Source: Akkermansia muciniphila
GTDB lineage: Bacteria > Verrucomicrobiota > Verrucomicrobiia > Limisphaerales > UBA9464
Reading direction: 5' to 3'
Assembly: GCA_945861565.1 (NCBI GenBank)
Contig: CAMAUY010000043.1
Coordinates: 1 to 38,991 of the forward strand
DNA: 38,991 nt
Positions 7,767 through 15,389 of this stretch are shown in pieces. The notes beneath the pieces are model-generated. The model saw nothing but the letters and a program-made list of their open reading frames with translations, made no database searches and was not told where the DNA came from. A program made the position numbers and the translations under genes. Position 1 is the first letter of the stretch; the number at the start of each line of letters is the position of its first letter.

Positions 7767-9197
7767 TCAGTTGCCTGCCAATTGCTTCAGCAGGCGGTTG
7801 TGGATATCTCCGAAACCTCCATTGCTAAACACACAGACCACGTCGCCCGATTTCACGCGGGCACCGAGATGATCCAGGATCGCCTCGACGGTGGGCAGGT
7901 AGACGGACGGAATGCCAGCGAGGGTGAGGTCTTGCATCAGCTTTTCCGGATTTAAACGCTCATCCGCTCTGAGTTGCTCAAGCCGAGCGACGCCCGCAAC
8001 TAAGACCTGATCCGCACGCTCGAGAGCGTCGGCCAGTTCCTGCTGAAACACATTTCGCCGAGTGGTGTTGGAGCGGGGTTCAAAGACCGCCCACAACCGG
8101 CGGCCCGGAAATCGCACCCGGAGCGCCCGGAGCGTCTCGCGAATGGCCGTCGGGTGATGTCCAAAATCATCCACAACGGCCACGCCATTGACCTCACCTC
8201 GCAACTCCATTCTCCGGCGCACACTCTGGAATGTCGAAAAACCCTTTTGAATCTGAATATCGGTGATTCCGCAGTGCCGGGCACAGGCCGCGACGGCGAG
8301 GGCATTACGGACGTTTAGTTCTCCGATCAGCGGGATCTCGAAGCGAGTCGGAGCCAGCTGAAACGTCGAGGATTCCGCCCGTAGGGCGATGCCCTCCGCT
8401 CGCAGATCATTCCCCGACCCCAGACCAAAACGACGGGAGGGACAATGGGTGATGTCGAGAAGCGGGGTGATGTTCGGATCGTCGCCGTTCGTAAGCAGGA
8501 GGCCGTTCCGGGGGATCAGGTTGATGAGCCGCCGAAAACTCGTCTGGATAGCGGCGAGATTCTCGAAGATATCGGCATGGTCAAACTCCAGATTATTGAG
8601 CACAACCACTTCGGGGAGATAGTGGATAAATTTGCTGCGTTTATCGAAGAACGCGGTGTCATATTCGTCGCCCTCAATCAGAAACCAGGAACTGTCCGTA
8701 AACCGCGCTCCCTGTCCGAGGTTCGCCGGGATTCCGCCGATCAGATATGAGGGATTCAACCCCGCGGATTCGAAGACCCAGGTGAGGAGCGACGTGGTTG
8801 TTGTCTTTCCGTGAGTCCCTGCAACCACCAGGGAGCGTTTTCCACGGATGAAATATTCCTTCAACAATTCAGGCAGGGAGCAGTACCGCAGTTTCCGTTC
8901 CAGGACGGCTTCGACCTCCGGGTTGCCACGCGATAGGGCGTTTCCCACCACGACAAGATCCGGACGATCGTTTAAATGGGCCTCCGCATAGCCGCTGCGG
9001 AGGTGGATGCCGCGGGATTCCAGAAACGAGGACATGGGCGGGTACACATTCTGGTCGGACCCCGTGACCACGAAGCCACGCTCCTGCATTGCCGCCGCGG
9101 CATTCGCCATCGCCGAACCGCAGATGCCAATGAAATGAACACTCTTGATGCCGGTAAGCACAGGCGCAGTCTGACGGGCCGGGCCGCGTGAAACCAA
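7767..9197 (-). CDS. mpl: UDP-N-acetylmuramate:L-alanyl-gamma-D-glutamyl-meso-diaminopimelate ligase
   Basis: A 476-residue Mur-ligase family member that attaches recycled murein tripeptide to UDP-MurNAc using ATP in the cytoplasm. The N-terminal Rossmann segment (about 17-35) is SVHFIGICGSAMANAAAAM. The ATP-binding loop GTHGKTTTTSLLTW falls near 125-138. YLIGGIPANLG, IEGDEYDTAFFDKRSKF and NNLEFDHADIF are diagnostic for Mpl over MurC. The C-terminal domain has VDDFGHHPTAIRETL and FEPRSNTTRRNVFQ. The DEYDTAFFDKRSKF signature makes this specific. The long start is a TTG with GGAGG 13 nt upstream; a GTG at 9161 would begin the protein closer to the family N terminus. Together with the peptide-type ABC importer further along, it suggests active murein-peptide salvage. 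Confidence 0.95.
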   Translation of the reverse strand: MVSRGPARQTAPVLTGIKSVHFIGICGSAMANAAAAMQERGFVVTGSDQNVYPPMSSFLESRGIHLRSGYAEAHLNDRPDLVVVGNALSRGNPEVEAVLERKLRYCSLPELLKEYFIRGKRSLVVAGTHGKTTTTSLLTWVFESAGLNPSYLIGGIPANLGQGARFTDSSWFLIEGDEYDTAFFDKRSKFIHYLPEVVVLNNLEFDHADIFENLAAIQTSFRRLINLIPRNGLLLTNGDDPNITPLLDITHCPSRRFGLGSGNDLRAEGIALRAESSTFQLAPTRFEIPLIGELNVRNALAVAACARHCGITDIQIQKGFSTFQSVRRRMELRGEVNGVAVVDDFGHHPTAIRETLRALRVRFPGRRLWAVFEPRSNTTRRNVFQQELADALERADQVLVAGVARLEQLRADERLNPEKLMQDLTLAGIPSVYLPTVEAILDHLGARVKSGDVVCVFSNGGFGDIHNRLLKQLAGN

Positions 9198-9434
9198 TGA
9201 AATTGAAGAACCTCCCTAATATCGACGGGAAACGTGAGCGATCCAATCTGGGGCCGCCAAGACATGCTTGCATCGCTCCTTCTGCGAGTTGTGCCACTGC
9301 GTGTACCGGGGTTTTAGGAGCGCCATCGACACTCGGACATCCCCCATCCGCCCCGAGAAACTCTCGAGAAAGATGTCTACGCTGCCAACTGCAGGCTGGC
9401 CCTCTCATTCAGGGCGCATACCCTCTCCGCATTA
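9198..9434. other. Divergent intergenic region between mpl and the UreF-like gene
   Basis: This 237-bp region must hold promoters for both directions, but I recognise no clear -35/-10 pair or operator. The frame of the downstream gene stays open back to a TAG at 9315-9317 without another ATG, GTG or TTG. Confidence 0.4.
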
Positions 9435-10073
9435 ATGACTCTGCCGAATGTTCCGGCCGCCCGGGATTCCGTATCACGGATCCCGGAATCGCTGGCCGCG
9501 ACGCTGGGTTCCCCGGACGCATGGGACGCGGTCGTGCCCGTGCCGGAGGGAACCGCAATTCAAACCGCGGACGATCTGCTCTCATTTCTAAGGGACCACG
9601 CTACCGGAGTGCTGGTTGCCCGTGAATTGCCCCTCATCCGCAAGGCGTGGGAACTCGCTTCCATCGGGCACAGCCGCGAACTGATCGAACTCGATCCGAA
9701 GGATGCGGTTGGCATTTGCGAAACTCGCTTCCTGCAAGCCAGTCGCAACGTCGGACGTCGCCAGTTGGGTAAGCTCCGACCTCTGCGCGACCACCGAGTG
9801 GTCCAACGCTACGCCGCCGCCGTCGATTCCGGAATCGCGGCCGGGCGTCACGAAGTTGTCTTCGGACTCGCTCTCGCCGTCTTCGGCCTCCCGTTACGGC
9901 AGGGACTGCTGCACTATTCAAGCCGGACACTTGCGGGGTTCGCCCAGCGCGTGCCAACCTCCTCACGCCTGACCGATGCCGAAAAAGAGGGCGTGGTGGC
10001 GGCCCTGCTGGAAAGTTTACCCGCCAGCGTGAACACGTTCATTGGGGAATCGTCGCCACTCGTGGTCGCTTAG
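9435..10073 (+). CDS. UreF-like (urease accessory) protein, apparently orphan
   Basis: A 212-residue, helix-rich protein. Residues 47-110 (ADDLLSFLRDHATG...ARELPLIRKAWELA...CETRFLQASRNVGRRQL) follow the pattern of UreF, in which a membrane-distal helical bundle carries ...LDLPLLxRAY...xCRETRExRxxxxxMGRxL. Residues 138-170 (HEVVFGLALAVFGLPLRQGLLHYSSRTLAGFAQ) match UreF's ...xVAFAxAAxxLGIPxxxALxxYLxSxLxxLV. The usual UreF N-terminal S-x-x-x-G-L-E segment is missing or unrecognisable. UreF works with UreD and UreG to deliver nickel to urease, but no other ure gene is in the window. The next gene, 36 bp downstream, is an Na+/solute symporter. The family call is by eye and moderate. Confidence 0.55.
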   Translation: MTLPNVPAARDSVSRIPESLAATLGSPDAWDAVVPVPEGTAIQTADDLLSFLRDHATGVLVARELPLIRKAWELASIGHSRELIELDPKDAVGICETRFLQASRNVGRRQLGKLRPLRDHRVVQRYAAAVDSGIAAGRHEVVFGLALAVFGLPLRQGLLHYSSRTLAGFAQRVPTSSRLTDAEKEGVVAALLESLPASVNTFIGESSPLVVA

Positions 10074-10109
10074 CAGCCCTCAAAATTCGCCCTCCAAGTC
10101 AACGGCTCA

Positions 10110-11588
10110 ATGTCGCCTGTCCTAATTCTTGGCTGCGTTGGCGCCTATTTCGCCCTGCTTCTTTCGGTTGCCTGGTGGGCCGGTCGCGGGGCAACCAATG
10201 CCGGGTACTTCCTGGGCGACAAACAATCGCCCTGGTGGCTCATCGCCTTCGGCGTCATCGGTGACACCCTTTCCGGCGTCACGTTCATCTCTGTCCCAGG
10301 CGAAGTTGGCACCCGAAAGTTCGCCTACCTTCAGGTGGTGCTGGGCTACGTCCTCGGCTATGCAATCATCGCTACGGTGCTGCTTCCGCTCTACTACCGT
10401 CTTCAGCTTACCTCCATTTATAGTTATCTCGGCTGGCGTTTCGACGCCTGGGTGCAACGGGTCGGTTCGTTCTTCTTCCTGTTGTCCCGCACGCTCGGTG
10501 CCGCCGCCCGGTTGTACCTCGCTGTCGCCGTCTTCCAGCACTTCGTCTTCGATGGACTGGGCATCCCCTTTGCCGTCACCGCCGCCGTCATTCTCCTGCT
10601 GATGCTGGCCTACACTTGGCAAGGCGGTATCAAGTCGCTGGTTTGGACCGATCTCCTCCAATCCGGCTTCCTTTTGTTGGGATTGGTGCTGTCGCTTGCC
10701 GCGCTAGGTCAGCAATTGGGGCTCGGTCCCATGGCGCTGGCGCAAAAAGTCGCCGAAAGCCCCCTTTCCCAAGTGTTCTTTTGGGACTGGCGAGCCCCCA
10801 ACCATTTCCTCAAGCAGTTCTTGAGCGGCGCGTTGATCGCGGTGGTGATGACGGGGCTTGATCAAAACTCGATGCAGAAAAACCTCACCTGCCGAACATT
10901 GCGAGAGGCTCAAAAGAATATCTTCGCCTTCGTGCCAGTCCTCGTCTTGGTCAACCTCCTCTTTCTTGCCTTGGGCGCACTCTTGTTCGAAGTCGCCACC
11001 GCCCGAGAAATAGTCATTCCGGACCGGACGGATCTCCTGTTTCCGACGCTGGCACTCCAACATCTGGGTGGGTTTGCGGCGCTCGTGTTCGTCCTCGGCC
11101 TGACCGCTGCCACGTTTAACAGCGCCGACTCCGTGTTGACCACTCTGACGACATCGTTTTGTTTCGATTTCCTCGGGCTGGACCGCCGAACCGATCTCGA
11201 CGAACGGGGCCGAACCCGAATTCGTCATCGGGTTCACATCGCCTTCGCTGGGGTTCTGCTGGCCGTGATTCTCGGGTTCTGGGCGTGGAGCCAGAACTCG
11301 GTGATTTCGCTCGTCCTCAAAATGGCGGGCTACACGTACGGCCCTTTATTGGGTCTCTTTGCCCTCGGCCTTTTTACCCGCGTTCAGATCGGTGGCCCTC
11401 GTTCCATCGCCGTCTGCATGGCCGCTCCGCTGCTCTGTGCGATCCTCGATCACAATTCGAAATCATGGCTCAACGGCTACGTCTTCAGCCAGGAACTGCT
11501 GCTACTCAACGGGATCGTCACGGGGGCCGGTTTGCTTCTCTTTTGCCGACGCCCCTTCATCGATCACCCAACGAAGATTGGCACCTGA
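10110..11588 (+). CDS. Sodium:solute symporter (SSF family)
   Basis: A 492-residue polytopic membrane protein with about 13 hydrophobic helices. The N terminus has GYFLGDKQSPWWLIAFGVIGDTLSGVTFISVPG, the SSF signature around TM1-TM2. YTWQGGIKSLVWTDLLQ is the conserved TM5 loop ('GG.rav.wtD..Q'), and GLDQNSMQKNLTCRTLREAQKN is the conserved cytoplasmic segment after TM6. TAATFNSADSVLTTLTTSFCFDF corresponds to the TM8 Na+-site region. Substrate (sugar, amino acid, carboxylate, urea or other) cannot be assigned. It follows the UreF-like gene closely on the same strand and is probably co-transcribed with it. An open frame antisense to it is only a codon-bias shadow. Confidence 0.92.
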   Translation: MSPVLILGCVGAYFALLLSVAWWAGRGATNAGYFLGDKQSPWWLIAFGVIGDTLSGVTFISVPGEVGTRKFAYLQVVLGYVLGYAIIATVLLPLYYRLQLTSIYSYLGWRFDAWVQRVGSFFFLLSRTLGAAARLYLAVAVFQHFVFDGLGIPFAVTAAVILLLMLAYTWQGGIKSLVWTDLLQSGFLLLGLVLSLAALGQQLGLGPMALAQKVAESPLSQVFFWDWRAPNHFLKQFLSGALIAVVMTGLDQNSMQKNLTCRTLREAQKNIFAFVPVLVLVNLLFLALGALLFEVATAREIVIPDRTDLLFPTLALQHLGGFAALVFVLGLTAATFNSADSVLTTLTTSFCFDFLGLDRRTDLDERGRTRIRHRVHIAFAGVLLAVILGFWAWSQNSVISLVLKMAGYTYGPLLGLFALGLFTRVQIGGPRSIAVCMAAPLLCAILDHNSKSWLNGYVFSQELLLLNGIVTGAGLLLFCRRPFIDHPTKIGT

Positions 11589-11681
11589 ATTCCCCGCGTA
11601 TTCGAGTTGCCTTCGTTCCGAAGTCAGGCACGTTTCACGGCCGCCGTCGGGACGGAATAATCCGGTTCTTCCGGCCAAGAT

Positions 11682-12095
11682 ATGTCGCCTATGCAAACAA
11701 CCGTCTCCGAATCGATTCAGCTGAAAACCCGCGAACTCTGCGAAGCCCTGGTGGCGCTGCCGGAGTTTCAATCGATTCGCAGTCGGATCGATGGTTTTTC
11801 CGAAGACACCAACGCCCGGCTGCTACTCGCTCAATTGGAGGAGAAAGGCGGCGAACTCCAACAGCGGCAGGACAGTGGATTGCCGATAACGGATTTGGAA
11901 ATCGGCTCCTACGAAAATCTACGGCAACGGTTCCTTAGCGAACCCGTCGCCGCCGGTTTTGTCGCCGCTCGCGAGGAAATGATCGGCCTCCAGGAAGGCA
12001 TCATGAAGCACGTCGCCAAGACGTTCGAACTTGGCCGAGTCCCCAACCCGGAAGACATGGGCGGTTCCTGCGGTACCGGATGTGGTTGTCACTAG
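11682..12095 (+). CDS. YlbF/YmcA-family protein with C-terminal cysteine tail
   Basis: A 137-residue, mainly alpha-helical protein of the Com_YlbF family. Residues 12-115 (TRELCEALVALPEFQSIRSRIDGFSEDTNARLLLAQLEEKGGELQQRQ...) follow the usual pattern of a first helix, xFxxyxxAxxxfxxDxxaqxLlxxf and a long coiled-coil-like segment. The protein ends GGSCGTGCGCH: three Cys and one His, a likely metal or Fe-S ligand set. In Bacillus the YlbF-YmcA-YaaT complex holds Fe-S clusters and affects RNA maturation; whether this homologue works the same way is inference. ATG codons at 11682 and 11691 are both possible starts. The gene is convergent with the haemoglobin gene. Confidence 0.8.
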   Translation: MSPMQTTVSESIQLKTRELCEALVALPEFQSIRSRIDGFSEDTNARLLLAQLEEKGGELQQRQDSGLPITDLEIGSYENLRQRFLSEPVAAGFVAAREEMIGLQEGIMKHVAKTFELGRVPNPEDMGGSCGTGCGCH

Positions 12096-12099
12096 GACT

Positions 12100-12128
12100 G
12101 AGGGCTGTACCCTCCTGGGGCTATTTTT
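12100..12128 (+). terminator. Possible weak terminator after the YlbF-family gene
   Basis: The hairpin GAGGG-CTGTA-CCCTC (12100-12114) is followed after about nine bases by a TTTTT run. The stem is only five pairs and the T run is displaced, so termination is plausible but unproven. It lies in the 25-bp gap between convergent genes. Confidence 0.3.
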
Positions 12129-12522
12129 CCAGCTGCAATCCGCCCAACCCGCCAACAATCCGCTGCAGTTGCTCGCCAATTCGATGGGCGAGTTTACTTA
12201 TCTCATCGGCTTCCGTGAGCGGTAGTTGTCGGCGTGAACTAAAATCCCAGAGAGCCAGCCATAGTCCAAAGTGCTCCGGCTGAAGACCGAGAGACTGATG
12301 GGCTCCAACAAATCCCCCGGAATATTGCGAGGGCCCTCCGGTCTGGCGCGCCCAGAACTCCCCGATTTTTTCCAAGTGCGCCGGCCAGTCCCGAATCCGC
12401 GCGTTAAAGATTGGACCCAAGACGGCGTGCTGGCGGACGTCCATATAGAACGGACGAAGTAATCGTTGGATACCGTCGTGCCCTCCAATCCGCTGATAGA
12501 GTGTCGGCGCAATAACGATCAT
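12121..12522 (-). CDS. Truncated haemoglobin, group III-like
   Basis: A 133-residue 2-on-2 globin. Recognisable parts are YQRIGGHDGIQRLLRPFYMDVRQHAVLGPIFNARI (A-to-C region with the B10 aromatic FY pair), WPAHLEKIGEFWARQTGG (helix E with the FW pair) and YSGGFVGAHQSLGLQPEHFGLWLALW (proximal histidine in AHQSL, then the G-helix Trp). The FW...YxG...AHxxL pattern fits group III truncated haemoglobins. Such proteins bind haem and O2 or NO and are thought to serve in NO detoxification or electron transfer in the cytoplasm. The gene sits 26 bp downstream of alaS on the same strand and may be read through from it. Confidence 0.85.
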   Translation of the reverse strand: MIVIAPTLYQRIGGHDGIQRLLRPFYMDVRQHAVLGPIFNARIRDWPAHLEKIGEFWARQTGGPSQYSGGFVGAHQSLGLQPEHFGLWLALWDFSSRRQLPLTEADEISKLAHRIGEQLQRIVGGLGGLQLEK

Positions 12523-12548
12523 GTTCGTGAACCAAGGTTACGGTCGCG

Positions 12549-15281
12549 TTATCCGAGCAGAGTCCGTGCCCGGTGAAGTGCTTCGTCAATCCTGCCAACC
12601 TCCTTGCCGCCGCCACGTGCAAAGTCGGGTTTCCCACCGCCCTTACCACCCACGATCGGAGCAATAGTCTGGAGGATCTTGCCCGCCTGAATTTTCGCTG
12701 TGTAGTCAGGAGAAACCCCCGCTAGCAGCGCCGCAGATCCATTCGCGTGCCCCCCCAACACGACAACGCCCTGGAACTGACCGCGCAGCGTATCAATGAG
12801 CGTCTGCAGCGTGTCACTGTCTGCCTCTCCAAGATTGGCGATGATCGTCGGAAAACCATTTACCGTCATTGCCTGGGCCACCAATTCCTTTGCTCGCCCG
12901 GCGGCCTCCCGTTGTTGGGCGGCTCGAAGCGCCCTCTCGAGTTCCTTCTGTTGCACCAGGAGTGATTCGATTTTTTTCTCCAGCTCGGCGATCGGAGAAT
13001 TCACCCGCATCGCCAAGGCCTTAATCCGATCCGTGTCCCGACGGCCCGCTTCCCAAGCACAGGGTCCCGCAACCGCTTCAATCCGTCGAATGCCTGCAGC
13101 AACGGCCGCCTCACTGACGATGCGGAACAAACCGATCTCACCCGTTGCACGCGTATGCGTACCGCCACACAACTCCATCGAGTAACCGTCGAGCCGGCCA
13201 GCCCCGCCACCAATCTGCACGACCCGGACGACGTCCCCGTATTTATCCCCGAAAAACTGCATCACATCTTTCCGGCGGCGAATATCCGCGTACGGCACTT
13301 CGGACCATGAAACCGCGGCGTTTTCGATGATGCGAGCATTGACCAATCGTTCCACATCAACCCATTGTGCCGGCGTGAGCGCCGCATGGTTAAAATCAAA
13401 CGTCAGCTTTTCCGGCGAGACGGCGGAACCCTTTTGAGTGGCCTCGGGACTGACGACTTCATGGAGCGCCCAATGCAGAAGGTGGGTGGCCGTGTGGTGA
13501 CGTTGGATTGCCGCGCGGCGCCGGGCATCGACGGCGAGGTGGACGTGCTGCCCGATAATCGGCGCATCGCCCGGCTCGATAAAATGCAGCCAAGTGTGGC
13601 CCGATTTCCGTGTCTCGAGCACCCGCCAGTGCTGGCTCCCCGCGCTCAGTTCTCCAGAGTCGCCCACTTGTCCGCCCATTTCCGCGTAACAAACCGAATT
13701 ATTCAACACGACTGCGGTCATGTCCTTGATCGACACCACATCCAGAACAAATGCGCCCGTGTTCAAATGATCAAAGCCGAGAAAGTGGGTCGGCGTCTTC
13801 GTCTCGATCTGCGACAACTCAATGATCGTCTTTTTCTGCGACGCCCGTGCCCGTGCCCGTTGTTCCTCCATCAGGACGTTGAACCCGGAGGTATCGACCT
13901 TCAGTCCCCGCTCGCGAGCCATCAACTCGGTGAGATCCAAGGGAAAGCCTTGTTCGTCATACAGTCGGAAGGCAACCGATCCGGAAATATCCCCGTGGGC
14001 GGCGGCCTCGTTGAATAGTTCAATGCCCCGGTCGAGTGTTTTGTTAAAGGCGACCTCTTCCGCTTGCAGCACCTCCTTGACCGTCGACAGCCGAGCACGG
14101 ATCTCCGGGAAAACGTCCCCCATCGTCCGCGCCGGGACTTCGGCCAGCTTGTAAAAGAAGGGCTCCCGAAACCCGAGCGTGCGTCCGTAGCGAACTGCCC
14201 GCCGCAGAATCCGGCGAAGGACGTAATTGCGATCGGTGTTGCCCGGCAGAATCCCGTCAGCCACTGCGAAACTAAGGGTCCGGATGTGATCCGCGATCAC
14301 TCGGAAGGCAATGTCGATTTTTTCCTGCTCGGTCGGCTCAACGCTACCTGCCTTGGGCAGCGTCGATGCGTACTTCTTGCCGCTCAAGAACTCGATGGCG
14401 TCAAAGATCGGGCGAAAGATGTCGGTCTCGTAATTCGAGATGCGGGCGTTCTGAAAATCCGAAAACCCATTCGTGCCCTGAATAATGGCAGCCACCCGCT
14501 CAAACCCCATCCCCGTATCCACGTGCCGGGCAGGAAGGGCCGAGAACGTGCCATCGGCATTCGCATTGAACTGGATGAACACAAGATTCCAGATCTCCAT
14601 GCATCGGGCATCGCCCATGTTGACGAGCTGCCCACGGGTATCACCGGCCGCCGTAAGGTCCACGTGAAGTTCGGAGCAAGGACCGCACGGACCGGTCTCT
14701 CCCATCATCCAAAAATTATCCTTCTTGTTCCCGTTAATGATATGAACGGTGGGATCGAGTCCGGCTTCGCGGAAATGCCGGGCCCACCAGTCCCACGCCT
14801 CCTCATCAAAATCGCTCGGATCGCCCTTGGCCTTGTCCGGCTGATACACCGTCGCGTAAAGGCGATTCTTAGGAAACCGCCACACTTCGGTGATCAATTC
14901 CCAGGCCCAATCAATGGCTTCCTTCTTGAAGTAGTCGCCAAAGGACCAGTTCCCCAGCATCTCGAAGAGCGTGTGATGGTAGGTGTCAAGCCCGACATCA
15001 TCCAAGTCGTTATGCTTGCCTCCCGCCCGAATGCATTTCTGCGTGTCCGCCGCCCGCGTATCGAGGCCGGGCACAGCCCCTGCCCATTTCGACACGTCCG
15101 CCTTCTTTTGGCCGAGGAAAATCGGCACGAACTGATTCATGCCAGCGTTGGTAAACAACAGGTTCGGGCTGTCGGGCAGAAGGCTGGACGACGGCACGAG
15201 TGTGTGCTGCTTCGATCGGAAAAAATCGAGAAAGCTCTGACGGATCTGTGAACTGGTCATCATGGGCGACTTGGCGTGCAT
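12549..15281 (-). CDS. alaS: Alanyl-tRNA synthetase
   Basis: A 910-residue class II synthetase that charges tRNA-Ala. The catalytic core begins SSQIRQSFLDFFRSKQHTLVPSSSLLP and includes LLFTNAGMNQFVPIFLG and HHTLFEMLGNWSFGDYFKKEAI. GPCGPCSELHVD and DTGMGFERVAAIIQG follow. The editing domain has HHTATHLLHWAL near 594-603 and CGGTHTRATGEIG near 703-715, the two metal-binding halves. A DHHA1-type C-terminal domain ends VGGKGGGKPDFARGGG. All parts and length are typical. The ATG at 15281 has GAGAAG about 8 nt upstream; ATGs at 15263 and 15260 are also possible. Long open frames antisense to it are shadows. Confidence 0.98.
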   Translation of the reverse strand: MHAKSPMMTSSQIRQSFLDFFRSKQHTLVPSSSLLPDSPNLLFTNAGMNQFVPIFLGQKKADVSKWAGAVPGLDTRAADTQKCIRAGGKHNDLDDVGLDTYHHTLFEMLGNWSFGDYFKKEAIDWAWELITEVWRFPKNRLYATVYQPDKAKGDPSDFDEEAWDWWARHFREAGLDPTVHIINGNKKDNFWMMGETGPCGPCSELHVDLTAAGDTRGQLVNMGDARCMEIWNLVFIQFNANADGTFSALPARHVDTGMGFERVAAIIQGTNGFSDFQNARISNYETDIFRPIFDAIEFLSGKKYASTLPKAGSVEPTEQEKIDIAFRVIADHIRTLSFAVADGILPGNTDRNYVLRRILRRAVRYGRTLGFREPFFYKLAEVPARTMGDVFPEIRARLSTVKEVLQAEEVAFNKTLDRGIELFNEAAAHGDISGSVAFRLYDEQGFPLDLTELMARERGLKVDTSGFNVLMEEQRARARASQKKTIIELSQIETKTPTHFLGFDHLNTGAFVLDVVSIKDMTAVVLNNSVCYAEMGGQVGDSGELSAGSQHWRVLETRKSGHTWLHFIEPGDAPIIGQHVHLAVDARRRAAIQRHHTATHLLHWALHEVVSPEATQKGSAVSPEKLTFDFNHAALTPAQWVDVERLVNARIIENAAVSWSEVPYADIRRRKDVMQFFGDKYGDVVRVVQIGGGAGRLDGYSMELCGGTHTRATGEIGLFRIVSEAAVAAGIRRIEAVAGPCAWEAGRRDTDRIKALAMRVNSPIAELEKKIESLLVQQKELERALRAAQQREAAGRAKELVAQAMTVNGFPTIIANLGEADSDTLQTLIDTLRGQFQGVVVLGGHANGSAALLAGVSPDYTAKIQAGKILQTIAPIVGGKGGGKPDFARGGGKEVGRIDEALHRARTLLG

Positions 15282-15389
15282 CGGCGACTTCTCAACCGAA
15301 GACCACCCACGCGCGGGTGATGCTTCTAGCTGAAACAGACGGGGAATGTAGGAAATCCATGCCCAGGAGGCGAGCTGGAAGTTTTCCGA

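Noticed and set aside
14064..15251. Plus-strand open frame of 395 codons
   Set aside because: It is antisense to alaS and explained by codon bias of the real gene.
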